The notes under the pieces were generated by a model. That model worked only from the letters and a program-made list of their open reading frames with translations. It did not search any database and had not been told where the DNA came from. Positions 8,291 to 15,502 of a stretch of DNA of 64,000 bases are shown piece after piece. The stretch comes from Pseudodesulfovibrio sp. zrk46. GTDB taxonomy: Bacteria > Desulfobacterota > Desulfovibrionia > Desulfovibrionales > Desulfovibrionaceae. Position 1 is the stretch's first letter; every line of letters begins with the position of its first letter. A program made the position numbers and the translations under genes. Location: positions 1,800,001 through 1,864,000 of the forward strand of contig NZ_CP051216.1 of the NCBI RefSeq assembly GCF_012516435.1, read 5' to 3'.

Positions 8291-8762
8291 GAGAGCCGTC
8301 GCTTTCGCTCCTCCATGCCCTCCCGGCGGGGTTCTTTCTATCTCTGCTGTCCTCATCCGTAAGTCTCGAAGACTCGACAACGGCTGAAGGCTGGCTGAGC
8401 CGCCCCAAGAAAGAACCAAAGAAACTCGGCTTTGTGTGCTCGGCCGCCTCGTGCTCACTCGCCAAGAATCTGATCCAAATAGAATGCCTTGAGGTGTACT
8501 ACGCGACTATAGTCGCTGCCGAGATGCTTTTTGTTTTTGGCGGCATTCGATTTGGTCAGCTTCTATGCTTCGTGTTCAAGGGCTGGTGCAGGTCTTCGTT
8601 TGTAGGAGGTGAGAATAGGCTGTCGCATTCAGGAACTCTATTCATCAACCCGCGATAAAAGCCGAACGGGCTATCTGAAAAGAACAAGCGAAGCGCGAGT
8701 TCGTTCAGATAGCCCGTTCGGCTTTTATCGCCAATGGGATTCCAAAGGCCCTCGGCCTTTGG
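8291..8762 (+). repeat. Dispersed intergenic repeat family R1, copy A
   Basis: This noncoding stretch fills the convergent gap between fetB and rsmG. It matches 53098-53447 block by block: CGCTCCTCCATGCCCTCCC, then GGTTCTTTCT and its complement AGAAAGAACC, then ACTCGGCTTTGTGTGCT, then a long imperfect stem (arms 8465-8488 and 8542-8564) with a near-palindromic GCGACTATAGTCGC at 8503-8516 in its loop, then CGTGTTCAAGGGCTGGTG, and finally CCAATGGGATTCCAAAGGCC. Copy A has about 50 extra bases between the GGTTCTTTCT arms and an extra long hairpin at 8652-8731. The shared stem arms point to a structured element. Confidence 0.7.
8652..8731. repeat. Perfect 28-bp inverted repeat with 24-nt loop
   Basis: Arms 8652-8679 and 8704-8731 are exact reverse complements (core AAAGCCGAACGGGCTATCTG). 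There is no U-tract directly after either side. It is followed at 8742-8762 by a second perfect hairpin, CCAAAGGCC-CTC-GGCCTTTGG. Confidence 0.85.
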
Positions 8763-8804
8763 GCCCCGCTGGCAAGCGTCCCCGAAGGGCCGCCGGAGGC
8801 ACCT

Positions 8805-9470
8805 TTAGTTCTTTCTCAGTGACCAGAAATAGTGTTCTTTGCCGGCTGCGGGGTAGGCGGCCACGTCGCCGAGGGTCCAGCCTTCGGGGAGTTCGTCTTC
8901 GTTGGGGGCGGGGTCGTTGGACAGGATGACGAGCACGCCGGTGGGATGGAGCATAGGGGTGACGAAATCGAGCAGCTTGGGCCAGGGCATGAAGGCCTTG
9001 GAGAGGATGAGGTCGGCGGTGGCGGCGTTGCCGGACTCGGCGAGGCGGTCGAGGGCATCTTCTGCCTTGCCGTGAAAAACGTTGGTGTCGGCGAGTTTAA
9101 GACGGCCGAGGACCGAGCGCATGAACAGGGAGCGTTTCTCGCGCACTTCGACAAGCCAGTAGGAGCCGTCGTGCCAGAGGGCGCGGAGCGGGATGCCGGG
9201 GAGGCCTGCGCCAGCGCCGAGATCGAGGGAGAGGGGCGCGTCGTTGAGCTTCAGGCCGGAGAGAAAATCGGCGAGATAGAGGGAGTCGACCATGAGGGTT
9301 TCGAATACGTCGCGCCAGTGGGACGGGCCGACGAGGTTCATCTTCTTGTTCCACTTGATGAGCTGATCGAGATAACCCGCGAGGGAATCGGCCTCGGTGG
9401 CGGATACGGGACGGCCAAGTTCATTGGCGACCTTGATGACTTCTTGTGATGTAGGTTTTGTCTGCGGCAT
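8805..9470 (-). CDS. rsmG: 16S rRNA (guanine-N7) methyltransferase RsmG (GidB)
   Basis: 221 aa from MPQTKPTSQEV; the open frame extends 44 codons further upstream but that part is not family-like. The SAM-binding motif I is LDLGAGAGLPGIPLRAL (about residue 85), and NKKMNLVGPSHWRDVF near residue 35 matches the conserved 'NLV/NLT' segment that precedes the fold. The enzyme methylates N7 of G527 in the 530 loop of 16S rRNA; loss gives low-level streptomycin resistance in other bacteria. The usual parAB/mnmG neighbours are absent. The ribosome site is weak, so the start is a best estimate. Confidence 0.9.
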   Translation of the reverse strand: MPQTKPTSQEVIKVANELGRPVSATEADSLAGYLDQLIKWNKKMNLVGPSHWRDVFETLMVDSLYLADFLSGLKLNDAPLSLDLGAGAGLPGIPLRALWHDGSYWLVEVREKRSLFMRSVLGRLKLADTNVFHGKAEDALDRLAESGNAATADLILSKAFMPWPKLLDFVTPMLHPTGVLVILSNDPAPNEDELPEGWTLGDVAAYPAAGKEHYFWSLRKN

Positions 9471-9789
9471 GGGCTGGGGATAAAATGTTTTGGGGGAAGA
9501 ATCCAGTATAACGTGTGTACCCTGAAAATCCGAAAGCCCCCTGGGGTACAGGGGGCTTCCTATGGAGGAGGTGTGATCGGTAGATGGCTGATACCGATAC
9601 AAGAGTGTGCAAGGCGTACTTGGTAAGGGCAGGTCGTACGCCTTGATTACGCTTATAGGGGATACGCCGTATAGATGCTTTGACTTAGGTCAAGAACGGG
9701 AAATTTATTCCCCCTTGATGACAACGAGGGTCAAATCATCCTCTTGGGCGAGGTCGCCCGTGAAGGCGTGAACGGTTGGCGAAAGATTG
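9471..9789. other. Intergenic gap with two hairpins and a gene relic
   Basis: The 319 bases upstream of rsmG hold a hairpin at 9534-9558 (AAGCCCCCT/AGGGGGCTT), a 10-bp inverted repeat CAAGGCGTAC/GTACGCCTTG at 9610-9645, and the phosphatase relic at 9699-9773. No U-tract follows the first hairpin, so it may be an attenuator or simply the end of the upstream transcript. Confidence 0.5.
9699..9773 (-). pseudogene. Relic of the 3' end of the SpoIIE/RsbU-type phosphatase gene
   Basis: 72 of 75 bases match 10953-11027, the end of the phosphatase gene including its stop codon and flank. Translated in the same frame it still reads VHAFTGDLAQEDDLTLVVIKGE then stop. With the intact copy it forms direct repeats around the A+T-rich gene at 9790-10905. 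Confidence 0.9.
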
Positions 9790-10905
9790 TTAGTCGATAA
9801 AATCAGGAACAAAGTATGTGTCGTTGCCATAAGCACTATAATATATAGTGCCATTTTTGGGCATATAAATTATGAACTGCTCATTTGGTGGACATATGAA
9901 GACTTCGCCATCTAATTCTATTTCAAATTTCTCAAGATGCTGTTTTGATTCTACAAAAGCAGAGTATGGAATGCTCTTCTTATAAAAGTAAGTTTTGGCT
10001 CCCTGTCGATTCCAATCAATAGTCCACTGGCCATTCTGTTTTTTTCCCAAAGCTCGTTCGCCGATAACCTTCCCACCAAAAGTTACTTCCCCACACTTTG
10101 CGCGGTTAAATAGCTCCCAATCCTGGCTCATGCTTTTTCGGACTTTTTCGATTATGAATGGATCTACGTCTCTCGTAATTATTGAATTCGAATGTATTCG
10201 CTCAAATACTTTGCGTAATTCACTAAACTGAGACCAATACTCCTTTGGAAGTATTGTTAGAGAAGAGTTTTCATAAATTTTTAAAGAATCAAAATCTGTC
10301 TTATAAGTGTCCTTAATGTCTTCGTAGAGTTTCTTGTAGACTAAAACACTATTGTACTGTGATATGTCATATTTAGCGGTGTCTGCCTTAATATAGTTAT
10401 ACTTTCCTTCAACCTCTTTTATAGACACAGATAGTTTGATTTGTGGTTGAGAGGCTGGACAGTCGGAATCAAAATGATACTCAGTAGCCACTCCCTCCTT
10501 TTCGTTCCAATAAGTAATAGCTTTTGAGTCGATGTTGTAAAGAAACCAATCTCCGGATTGGAATTTATTATGAATCCAATCAGTCGCAAGAGTTGAAAAC
10601 TCTTCTGAGTAGTACAGGAAGTATCCTGCAAGATAAGTATGGGAACGAACGAACCATTCATTGTTCTCTTTGTTCCCATTGACATCGATATCCAACGATA
10701 CCTTTATCCCTTTGTCACTGCGTGATCGAAGGGGGACATCATAGCGGTAGGTTTCGTCGAAGAATAAATTTCTGTAGGCATTGTCGATAGTTGATACAAT
10801 GAATGGATGATAAAAGAAGTACACGATGGCCAGCAAGATAGCCAATAGGCCCACTGCAAGTGTCCCCCGAAAAAGGGTACGTATTATCCGATGCATTGTG
10901 TTCAT
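9790..10905 (-). CDS. Membrane-anchored protein of unknown function (inserted, A+T-rich)
   Basis: 371 aa. One N-terminal membrane segment (TLAVGLLAILLAIVYFFYHP) is followed by a large polar region rich in Tyr, Lys and Asp, probably outside the inner membrane. I recognise no domain. Base composition and codon use are clearly more A+T-rich than in all neighbours, and the gene sits between 75-bp direct repeats made from the phosphatase gene end (9699-9773 and 10953-11027). It was therefore most likely acquired horizontally and inserted at that gene's 3' end. It is read in the same direction as the phosphatase, about 50 bp downstream. Confidence 0.75.
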   Translation of the reverse strand: MNTMHRIIRTLFRGTLAVGLLAILLAIVYFFYHPFIVSTIDNAYRNLFFDETYRYDVPLRSRSDKGIKVSLDIDVNGNKENNEWFVRSHTYLAGYFLYYSEEFSTLATDWIHNKFQSGDWFLYNIDSKAITYWNEKEGVATEYHFDSDCPASQPQIKLSVSIKEVEGKYNYIKADTAKYDISQYNSVLVYKKLYEDIKDTYKTDFDSLKIYENSSLTILPKEYWSQFSELRKVFERIHSNSIITRDVDPFIIEKVRKSMSQDWELFNRAKCGEVTFGGKVIGERALGKKQNGQWTIDWNRQGAKTYFYKKSIPYSAFVESKQHLEKFEIELDGEVFICPPNEQFIIYMPKNGTIYYSAYGNDTYFVPDFID

Positions 10906-10958
10906 GATCTGGTGTTTTGCTCTGGGCTGATTCGTTATTCGGCGTCCGAAAAGGAAAT

Positions 10959-12431
10959 TTATTTCCCCTTGATCACAACGAGGGTCAAATCATCCTCTTG
11001 GGCGAGGTCGCCGGTGAAGGCGTGAACCGCGTCCTCAACAGCCTTGAGCACGTCCTGCGCCGTGCCGCTGGCGTTGTCGCGAATGACCTGCTGGAGGCGG
11101 TCATTGCCGAACATTTCATTGTCGCGATTGTGCGCTTCCCACGCGCCGTCGGTGCCGATGAGCAATACCTGTCCCGGTCCGGGCAGGGGGATTTCATCCT
11201 GCATGTACTCCCAGTCTTCGGTCACGCCGAGGGGGATGTTCGGGGTGCGCAGTTCGGTGAAGGTGTCACTGGCGCTGTCATATAACACGGGCGGTTGATG
11301 GCCAGCGTTGACCCATGTGGCGATCTGCTCAACGGGGTCGAGTTCCATGTAAAAGAGGGTCAGGAAACGGCCGGTGCCTTCGATATCCCGGGAGAGGTGA
11401 CGGTTAGCCATGTTGATGGCCTCGGCCGGAGAGTCTGCCACGCTGGCAGCCTGTCGGATATGAGCGCGTCCGGCAGCCATGAGCAGGGCTGCGCCGATGC
11501 CGTGGCCGGAGACGTCGCCTACAGCCACAGCCGTGCGGCTGCATGCGTCGCGTTCGCATTCAATGAAATCATAGAAGTCACCGCCGGTCTCGTCGGAGAA
11601 ACGGGCGCTTCCGGCCAGTTCGAGGCCCGGGAATTCGGGCGCGCTGTCGGGTAGGAAATGTTGCTGGATTTCCTGTGCGATGAGCAGCCCCTCGCGCATG
11701 CGTACGCCTTCGCGCAGGGCTGTGATCATGTTGTTGGTGTGGCCTGCGATAACGCCCATTTCGTCGCGGGTGGCCACGGGCACCTTGCGCGTGAGGTCGC
11801 CCCGGCTGACCCGTTCCAGCACCACGGTCTCGTTGTCAAAGAGGATGCGCAGGTTGCGGGCGTAGGAGAGGACGAGGTTGATGACCATGAGCAACAGGAA
11901 GCCCATGACAAAGATGATCTCTACCAGCACAGAGCGGCCGAGGATGGCCACGGAATCCATGGAGAGGTCCTGCTCGGCCAGCCAGTGCACGTCGCGGATG
12001 ATCACCAGCATGATGATGCCGGTGATGAGCAGCAGGATGCTGGTGGCGACCAGTGAAAACTTGCGCGTCATGGGACTGAGTTCGCGGGGCGGCTCAAAGG
12101 AGGCCCTGCCGGACAAGGCATCGCCGATGACAATGCGTTCGCGGGCAAGGGCGAGGTCCAGTGCCGCAAACATGCCCACGGTGACGATACCGAGCACCAG
12201 CTTCATGCCGCTCTGGAACAGGGGGAAATGATAGATGAGGAGCAGGATGAGGGCCATGCCCAGACCTGCGCCGAGGAACAGGCCCAGCTCCAGCCGAAAT
12301 TGCATGAGGGATTGGCGGATGGCGGGGACGGAATCCACCAGCCGCTTTTCCAGCATGCCTCGCAGCCCCATGGCGATGAGCATGGGGAAGAGGATGATCA
12401 GACCGAGCTCCCAGACCGGGAGCCGTACCAT
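10959..12431 (-). CDS. Membrane-bound PP2C/SpoIIE (RsbU-type) serine phosphatase with HAMP domain
   Basis: 490 aa. About four membrane segments lie within the first 200 residues (LGLIILFPMLIAMGL; GLFLGAGLGMALILLLIYHF; ATSILLLITGIIMLVII; EIIFVMGFLLLMVINLVL). A HAMP linker follows (about 195-250, ERVSRGDLTRKVPVATRDEM) and then a SpoIIE phosphatase domain from about 265: metal-binding GGDFYDF, VGDVSGHGIGAALLMA, GHQPPVL, GTDGAWEA and the C-terminal QEDDLTLVVI. Such proteins dephosphorylate anti-anti-sigma factors, or otherwise pass a membrane signal to partner switching. No STAS or RsbW-like partner is in the window. Its 3' end is duplicated downstream (9699-9773). Confidence 0.9.
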   Translation of the reverse strand: MVRLPVWELGLIILFPMLIAMGLRGMLEKRLVDSVPAIRQSLMQFRLELGLFLGAGLGMALILLLIYHFPLFQSGMKLVLGIVTVGMFAALDLALARERIVIGDALSGRASFEPPRELSPMTRKFSLVATSILLLITGIIMLVIIRDVHWLAEQDLSMDSVAILGRSVLVEIIFVMGFLLLMVINLVLSYARNLRILFDNETVVLERVSRGDLTRKVPVATRDEMGVIAGHTNNMITALREGVRMREGLLIAQEIQQHFLPDSAPEFPGLELAGSARFSDETGGDFYDFIECERDACSRTAVAVGDVSGHGIGAALLMAAGRAHIRQAASVADSPAEAINMANRHLSRDIEGTGRFLTLFYMELDPVEQIATWVNAGHQPPVLYDSASDTFTELRTPNIPLGVTEDWEYMQDEIPLPGPGQVLLIGTDGAWEAHNRDNEMFGNDRLQQVIRDNASGTAQDVLKAVEDAVHAFTGDLAQEDDLTLVVIKGK

Positions 12432-12437
12432 GAGCGG

Positions 12438-12521
12438 TCAGACCTGTCCGCCGTAAACGGCGCCCCCTGCCACAGCGAGCATGAAATATGTCAGCGCCCG
12501 TATGGGCGAGCTGCCTATCAT
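12438..12521 (-). CDS. 27-residue hydrophobic micropeptide upstream of the phosphatase
   Basis: The short frame begins MIGSSPIRALTYFMLAVAGG and ends AVYGGQV. It has AAGGAAACG eight bases before its ATG, better than the ribosome site of the next gene. Its stop lies only six bases before the phosphatase ATG. It could be a small membrane peptide or a leader for translational coupling. No homologue is known to me. Confidence 0.5.
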   Translation of the reverse strand: MIGSSPIRALTYFMLAVAGGAVYGGQV

Positions 12522-12633
12522 TGTATCGTTTCCTTTTTGTGGCTAATTCTTTGCCAATAGTTCTGAACTCGTTTAATGATAAGTCACCACGTCCCGGCGG
12601 GACAAGTCTTTTTCATCAAGGTGGTTTTTGAAT

Positions 12634-13239
12634 ATGAAACGAATCGTTGCTCTCGCGTTGTTGCTCCTGTTGTTCTCCGTTTCCGCAGCCATGGCCGGAA
12701 ATGGTCTGCCCATGTCCGTGGCCGGCATTACTCTGGGCAAGGATATCAAAGGATATGCCAAGTGCTGCAATATGCAGTTGGCCAGCCCCATGCCGGATGC
12801 CCCGTTCCTGAGCGAGGTTCATCTTGATGGCGATTATCTCCCTGGTGTGCGCGGCGGCAGTCTGACCTATGGCAACTGTGACAACGCGGGTAAGGTTGTT
12901 CGTATCAAATTGAAGTTTCATGATCGCAGCATGCGACTGTTCGATAAACTGCTCGCCAAGTACAAGAAGGCGTACGGCAATCCTGACAGCTATGAAGGCG
13001 ACGCCTTCAAGAACGTCATCGCCTGGCGCTGGAATTTTTCGCAGGATGGCCAGAAGGTCAGCGTCATCCTCATGTGGAGTCGCGTCAAGGAGCTGCGCCC
13101 GGGCGTATCAATCAAGATGTCGCTCGATTCCATGATCGAAAGTGAATACGAGTGCTACCGGGTACAGGTTGATCGTCTGAAGGCCAAGAAAGGTGGCGTG
13201 ACCAAGATCGAAAATCTGGACGAGTTTGTGGCCAAATAA
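12634..13239 (+). CDS. Exported protein of unknown function
   Basis: 201 aa. Signal peptide MKRIVALALLLLLFSVSAAMA with cleavage after AMA. AAGGTGG lies nine bases before this ATG, which is preferred over a TTG two codons earlier. The mature part contains GLPMSVAGITLGKDIKGYAK, a Cys pair CC at about residue 48, and two further Cys. The opening is typical of small periplasmic proteins that compare curve-like repeats, but I do not recognise the family. It is the first gene of a tight operon with 13241 and 14139. Confidence 0.75.
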   Translation: MKRIVALALLLLLFSVSAAMAGNGLPMSVAGITLGKDIKGYAKCCNMQLASPMPDAPFLSEVHLDGDYLPGVRGGSLTYGNCDNAGKVVRIKLKFHDRSMRLFDKLLAKYKKAYGNPDSYEGDAFKNVIAWRWNFSQDGQKVSVILMWSRVKELRPGVSIKMSLDSMIESEYECYRVQVDRLKAKKGGVTKIENLDEFVAK

Positions 13240-13240
13240 T

Positions 13241-14152
13241 ATGCCCCGTTTTGTATGGAACGGCGTTGGCCTGACCGCGCCTGATAATTGGGAGCCCGCC
13301 GCCATTGAGCGCGACGGGCTCTTTCTCGAGTCCGACGGTGTGCCGGTGTGTGAACTCAAGTGGAATAGTGTTCAGGGCTCCTTTTCCTTTGAGAAGCACC
13401 TCAAGCGGCTGACCAAATCCCATAAGCAGGCCGATCTGCGCGGGGTGCCCGAGTCCGAGACTCCGGAAGTATGGCAGGCGTCATTGGCCTCGCTGGCCGA
13501 GTCCGGCATCCGACACCAGAGCTTTATCTGGCAGACCGAAGTGCATCGCGGCATCGGCGCGGCCCTGCATAATCCGGCCACCGGACTGGCCGCGCTGGTT
13601 CAGTTTTTTATTCACCGCAAGGACGATGAAGCCGTGGCTGCCGAGGTCCTGGCTTCCTTTCGCGACCATTCCGCGGGCAAGACCATCCCGTGGGCCATGT
13701 TCGGCCTGACCGGGCGTATCCCGACGGGATTTCAGCTGCATACGTTTACTTTTCAGCCGGGCCACTACACGATCAAATACTGGCTTCCCAAATCGGTCCG
13801 TCAGGCGAAATTGCCGCCCGGCAAAGGGGCAGGAACCACGCTGATTTTCGAACGCTTTGCCCCGGCCAGCGTCCTGCTCAATGGGACCGATCTCGAGGCA
13901 TGGCTTCGCGCCAATCTCAAGGATGGACCATCGGAGGAAATGCCGTTTGCCTCGTCTCCGGGGCTTGTCTCGTGGGAGGGCGTCAGCAAAGGCTCGCTTC
14001 TGCGTCGTGCGCTGCGTCGCGAGGTCCATTCTTCAGGCCGCGCATGGGTTACCGATACTGGTAATTCCATCCTCTCGGTTCGCGCATCAGGCGTGATTCC
14101 CGTGGACGAACGGCAACTTATCGATATATGCGAGGCCTATGAGCTTGTTTAA
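13241..14152 (+). CDS. Conserved protein of unknown function, paired with PqqD-like protein
   Basis: 303 aa, from ATG at 13241 (MPRFVWNGVGLTAPDNWEPA), directly after the upstream stop. There is no signal peptide, membrane segment or recognisable catalytic motif. The opening 'W-x-GVGLTAPDNWEP' and the repeated aromatic and basic residues suggest a beta-rich cytoplasmic protein. It overlaps the PqqD-like gene by 14 bp, so the two are surely co-translated and probably work together. No function is assigned. Confidence 0.75.
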   Translation: MPRFVWNGVGLTAPDNWEPAAIERDGLFLESDGVPVCELKWNSVQGSFSFEKHLKRLTKSHKQADLRGVPESETPEVWQASLASLAESGIRHQSFIWQTEVHRGIGAALHNPATGLAALVQFFIHRKDDEAVAAEVLASFRDHSAGKTIPWAMFGLTGRIPTGFQLHTFTFQPGHYTIKYWLPKSVRQAKLPPGKGAGTTLIFERFAPASVLLNGTDLEAWLRANLKDGPSEEMPFASSPGLVSWEGVSKGSLLRRALRREVHSSGRAWVTDTGNSILSVRASGVIPVDERQLIDICEAYELV

Positions 14153-14522
14153 GAAACGTCCGCCAGAGCCGATAATCTCCCGCGCCGAGGCCCTCAAGAT
14201 GGTGCCCGTGCGCAACAGTGAAGTCAGGGAAAAGCCCGTGGCTGGCGGCTTGGTGCAGCTTTCCTATCCCTTGGCCGTGAAACCGTGGTTCGGTCGCATG
14301 GCCGAGAAGGTCGGCCTGTGGGACAAGCGGCCGATGATTAAGCATCTGGAGCTGGACGAGATGGGCACCTTTGTCTGGGATATCATTGACGGCGAGCATT
14401 CCGTGCAGGACATCGCCGACGCCTTCGTCGAGAAGTACGAGGTGCAGAGCCGGGAAGCCGAATTGAGCGTGACGGCGTTTATCAAGACCATCGGTCAGCG
14501 CGGCATCATCGGTTTGAAATAG
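14139..14522 (+). CDS. PqqD-like peptide-chaperone-type protein
   Basis: 127 aa. The C-terminal half has the PqqD fold signature: HLELDEMGTFVWDIIDGEHS, then VQDIADAFVEKYEVQ and a closing helix. PqqD proteins bind precursor peptides (RiPPs) and deliver them to radical-SAM or other modifying enzymes. No radical-SAM gene or obvious precursor peptide is nearby, so this is an orphan copy with about 40 extra N-terminal residues. The partner may instead be the 303-aa protein it overlaps. Confidence 0.8.
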   Translation: MSLFKKRPPEPIISRAEALKMVPVRNSEVREKPVAGGLVQLSYPLAVKPWFGRMAEKVGLWDKRPMIKHLELDEMGTFVWDIIDGEHSVQDIADAFVEKYEVQSREAELSVTAFIKTIGQRGIIGLK

Positions 14523-14543
14523 GGCGGTCAGACTGACTGGTTG

Positions 14544-15278
14544 CTATTGGGGATTCTCAATATCAGGAAGAATCCTGTCCATCGTGCCGTCGGCTTTCAT
14601 CGAATCAATAGCCACAGAGAGCTTCCGGGCAAGTTCTTTCCCCTCTTCGGTTGGCTGACAGGCAATGTATGCGAATTGTTCGTGCAGGATTTTTGATAGA
14701 TCATAATCAAAGCCGGTCAATCCCATCTTCTTGATAGCTGAGAGAGCCGTATATCCATCAGCCACCACGATATCGACTCTTCCCTCCAGAAGTTTTTTTA
14801 AGCTTCCATCAGTGGTATCAGCGTAGTCGATTTCAATGTCTTCGTTGACTGTAATGGAACGGGGGAAAGAGAACCCCCTCGTCAAACCTACACGCTTTCC
14901 TTCCAGCTCACTGATCGCCGCAGGGACCGGGTCTCCCTGCCTGACAAAGGCATGGATTTGTTTGGTGAAGATGGATGAGGTAAGTGCGCTGTCCTTGACC
15001 AAAGTCGCCAGTAAGGCGGGGATAATGGCAATAACTTCGTTGTCTTCAAAATAGCGCATGGCTCTTTTGGGGGGAGCCATAATGATCTTGTATTGAACGT
15101 CCGCTCTTTTGGTTGCTTCTTGAAGCAGTTCCATGAACGCGCCGCTTTCGCTGTCATCAACGAGTAGCGGGATGTAATAGCTTGCAATTCGATATGTCTT
15201 GGATTCTTGGTCTTTTCCTAAAGAAAGCGATGTGAAAACGAGCAAGACTACAAATAGAGAAATCGTGATTCTACGCAT
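14544..15278 (-). CDS. Extracellular solute-binding protein, family 3 (orphan)
   Basis: 244 aa. Signal peptide MRRITISLFVVLLVFTSLSLG; the mature protein has the type II periplasmic binding fold (SBP_bac_3): IASYYIPLLVDDSESGAFME, a PPKRAMRYFED segment, ELEGKRVGLTRGFSFPRS at the second lobe, and GRVDIVVADGYTALSAI. The family binds polar amino acids or similar small solutes. No permease or ATPase is adjacent. It lies downstream of a sensor kinase in the same direction, so a role in signalling is possible. Confidence 0.85.
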   Translation of the reverse strand: MRRITISLFVVLLVFTSLSLGKDQESKTYRIASYYIPLLVDDSESGAFMELLQEATKRADVQYKIIMAPPKRAMRYFEDNEVIAIIPALLATLVKDSALTSSIFTKQIHAFVRQGDPVPAAISELEGKRVGLTRGFSFPRSITVNEDIEIDYADTTDGSLKKLLEGRVDIVVADGYTALSAIKKMGLTGFDYDLSKILHEQFAYIACQPTEEGKELARKLSVAIDSMKADGTMDRILPDIENPQ

Positions 15279-15300
15279 GGCCTGTCCTTATTAGACGCAG

Positions 15301-15477
15301 TTAATTACTTTGGTCTAAACATAGCACATTAGGGGGGTGATGCAATAGAGGGAACACAGGCATCATGCGAGGGCATGGTCCATCCCAAGGATGCTTTCCG
15401 TACTCGGTGCAACTCGGTGTGTCGTTGTAGAAGCAGGGCAGCTGGATGTCGCCGCTGACGGTATGGTGGTGGGCCAT
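15301..15477 (-). CDS. Small Cys-containing protein, 58 aa
   Basis: The frame starts MAHHHTVSGDIQLPCFYN and continues DTPSCTEYGKHPWDGPCPRM, with three Cys and a compact, non-random composition; GAAGG lies upstream. It starts 25 bp after the sensor-kinase stop and ends 22 bp before the solute-binding gene, so it fills this operon gap. I know no family. The last 15 residues look less protein-like. Confidence 0.5.
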   Translation of the reverse strand: MAHHHTVSGDIQLPCFYNDTPSCTEYGKHPWDGPCPRMMPVFPLLHHPPNVLCLDQSN

Positions 15478-15502
15478 CAGCGATAGCCTTCAAGAGGTGC
15501 GT

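Noticed and set aside
8016-8465. Minus-strand frame with peptide EHTKPSFFGSFLGRLSQ, and its counterpart near 53000-53200
   Set aside because: It lies in repeat R1, overlaps fetB, and the differences between copies change amino acids freely, so it is a translated repeat and not a gene.
9534-9558. Hairpin AAGCCCCCT/AGGGGGCTT as a terminator
   Set aside because: No U-tract follows on either strand; reported only as a hairpin.
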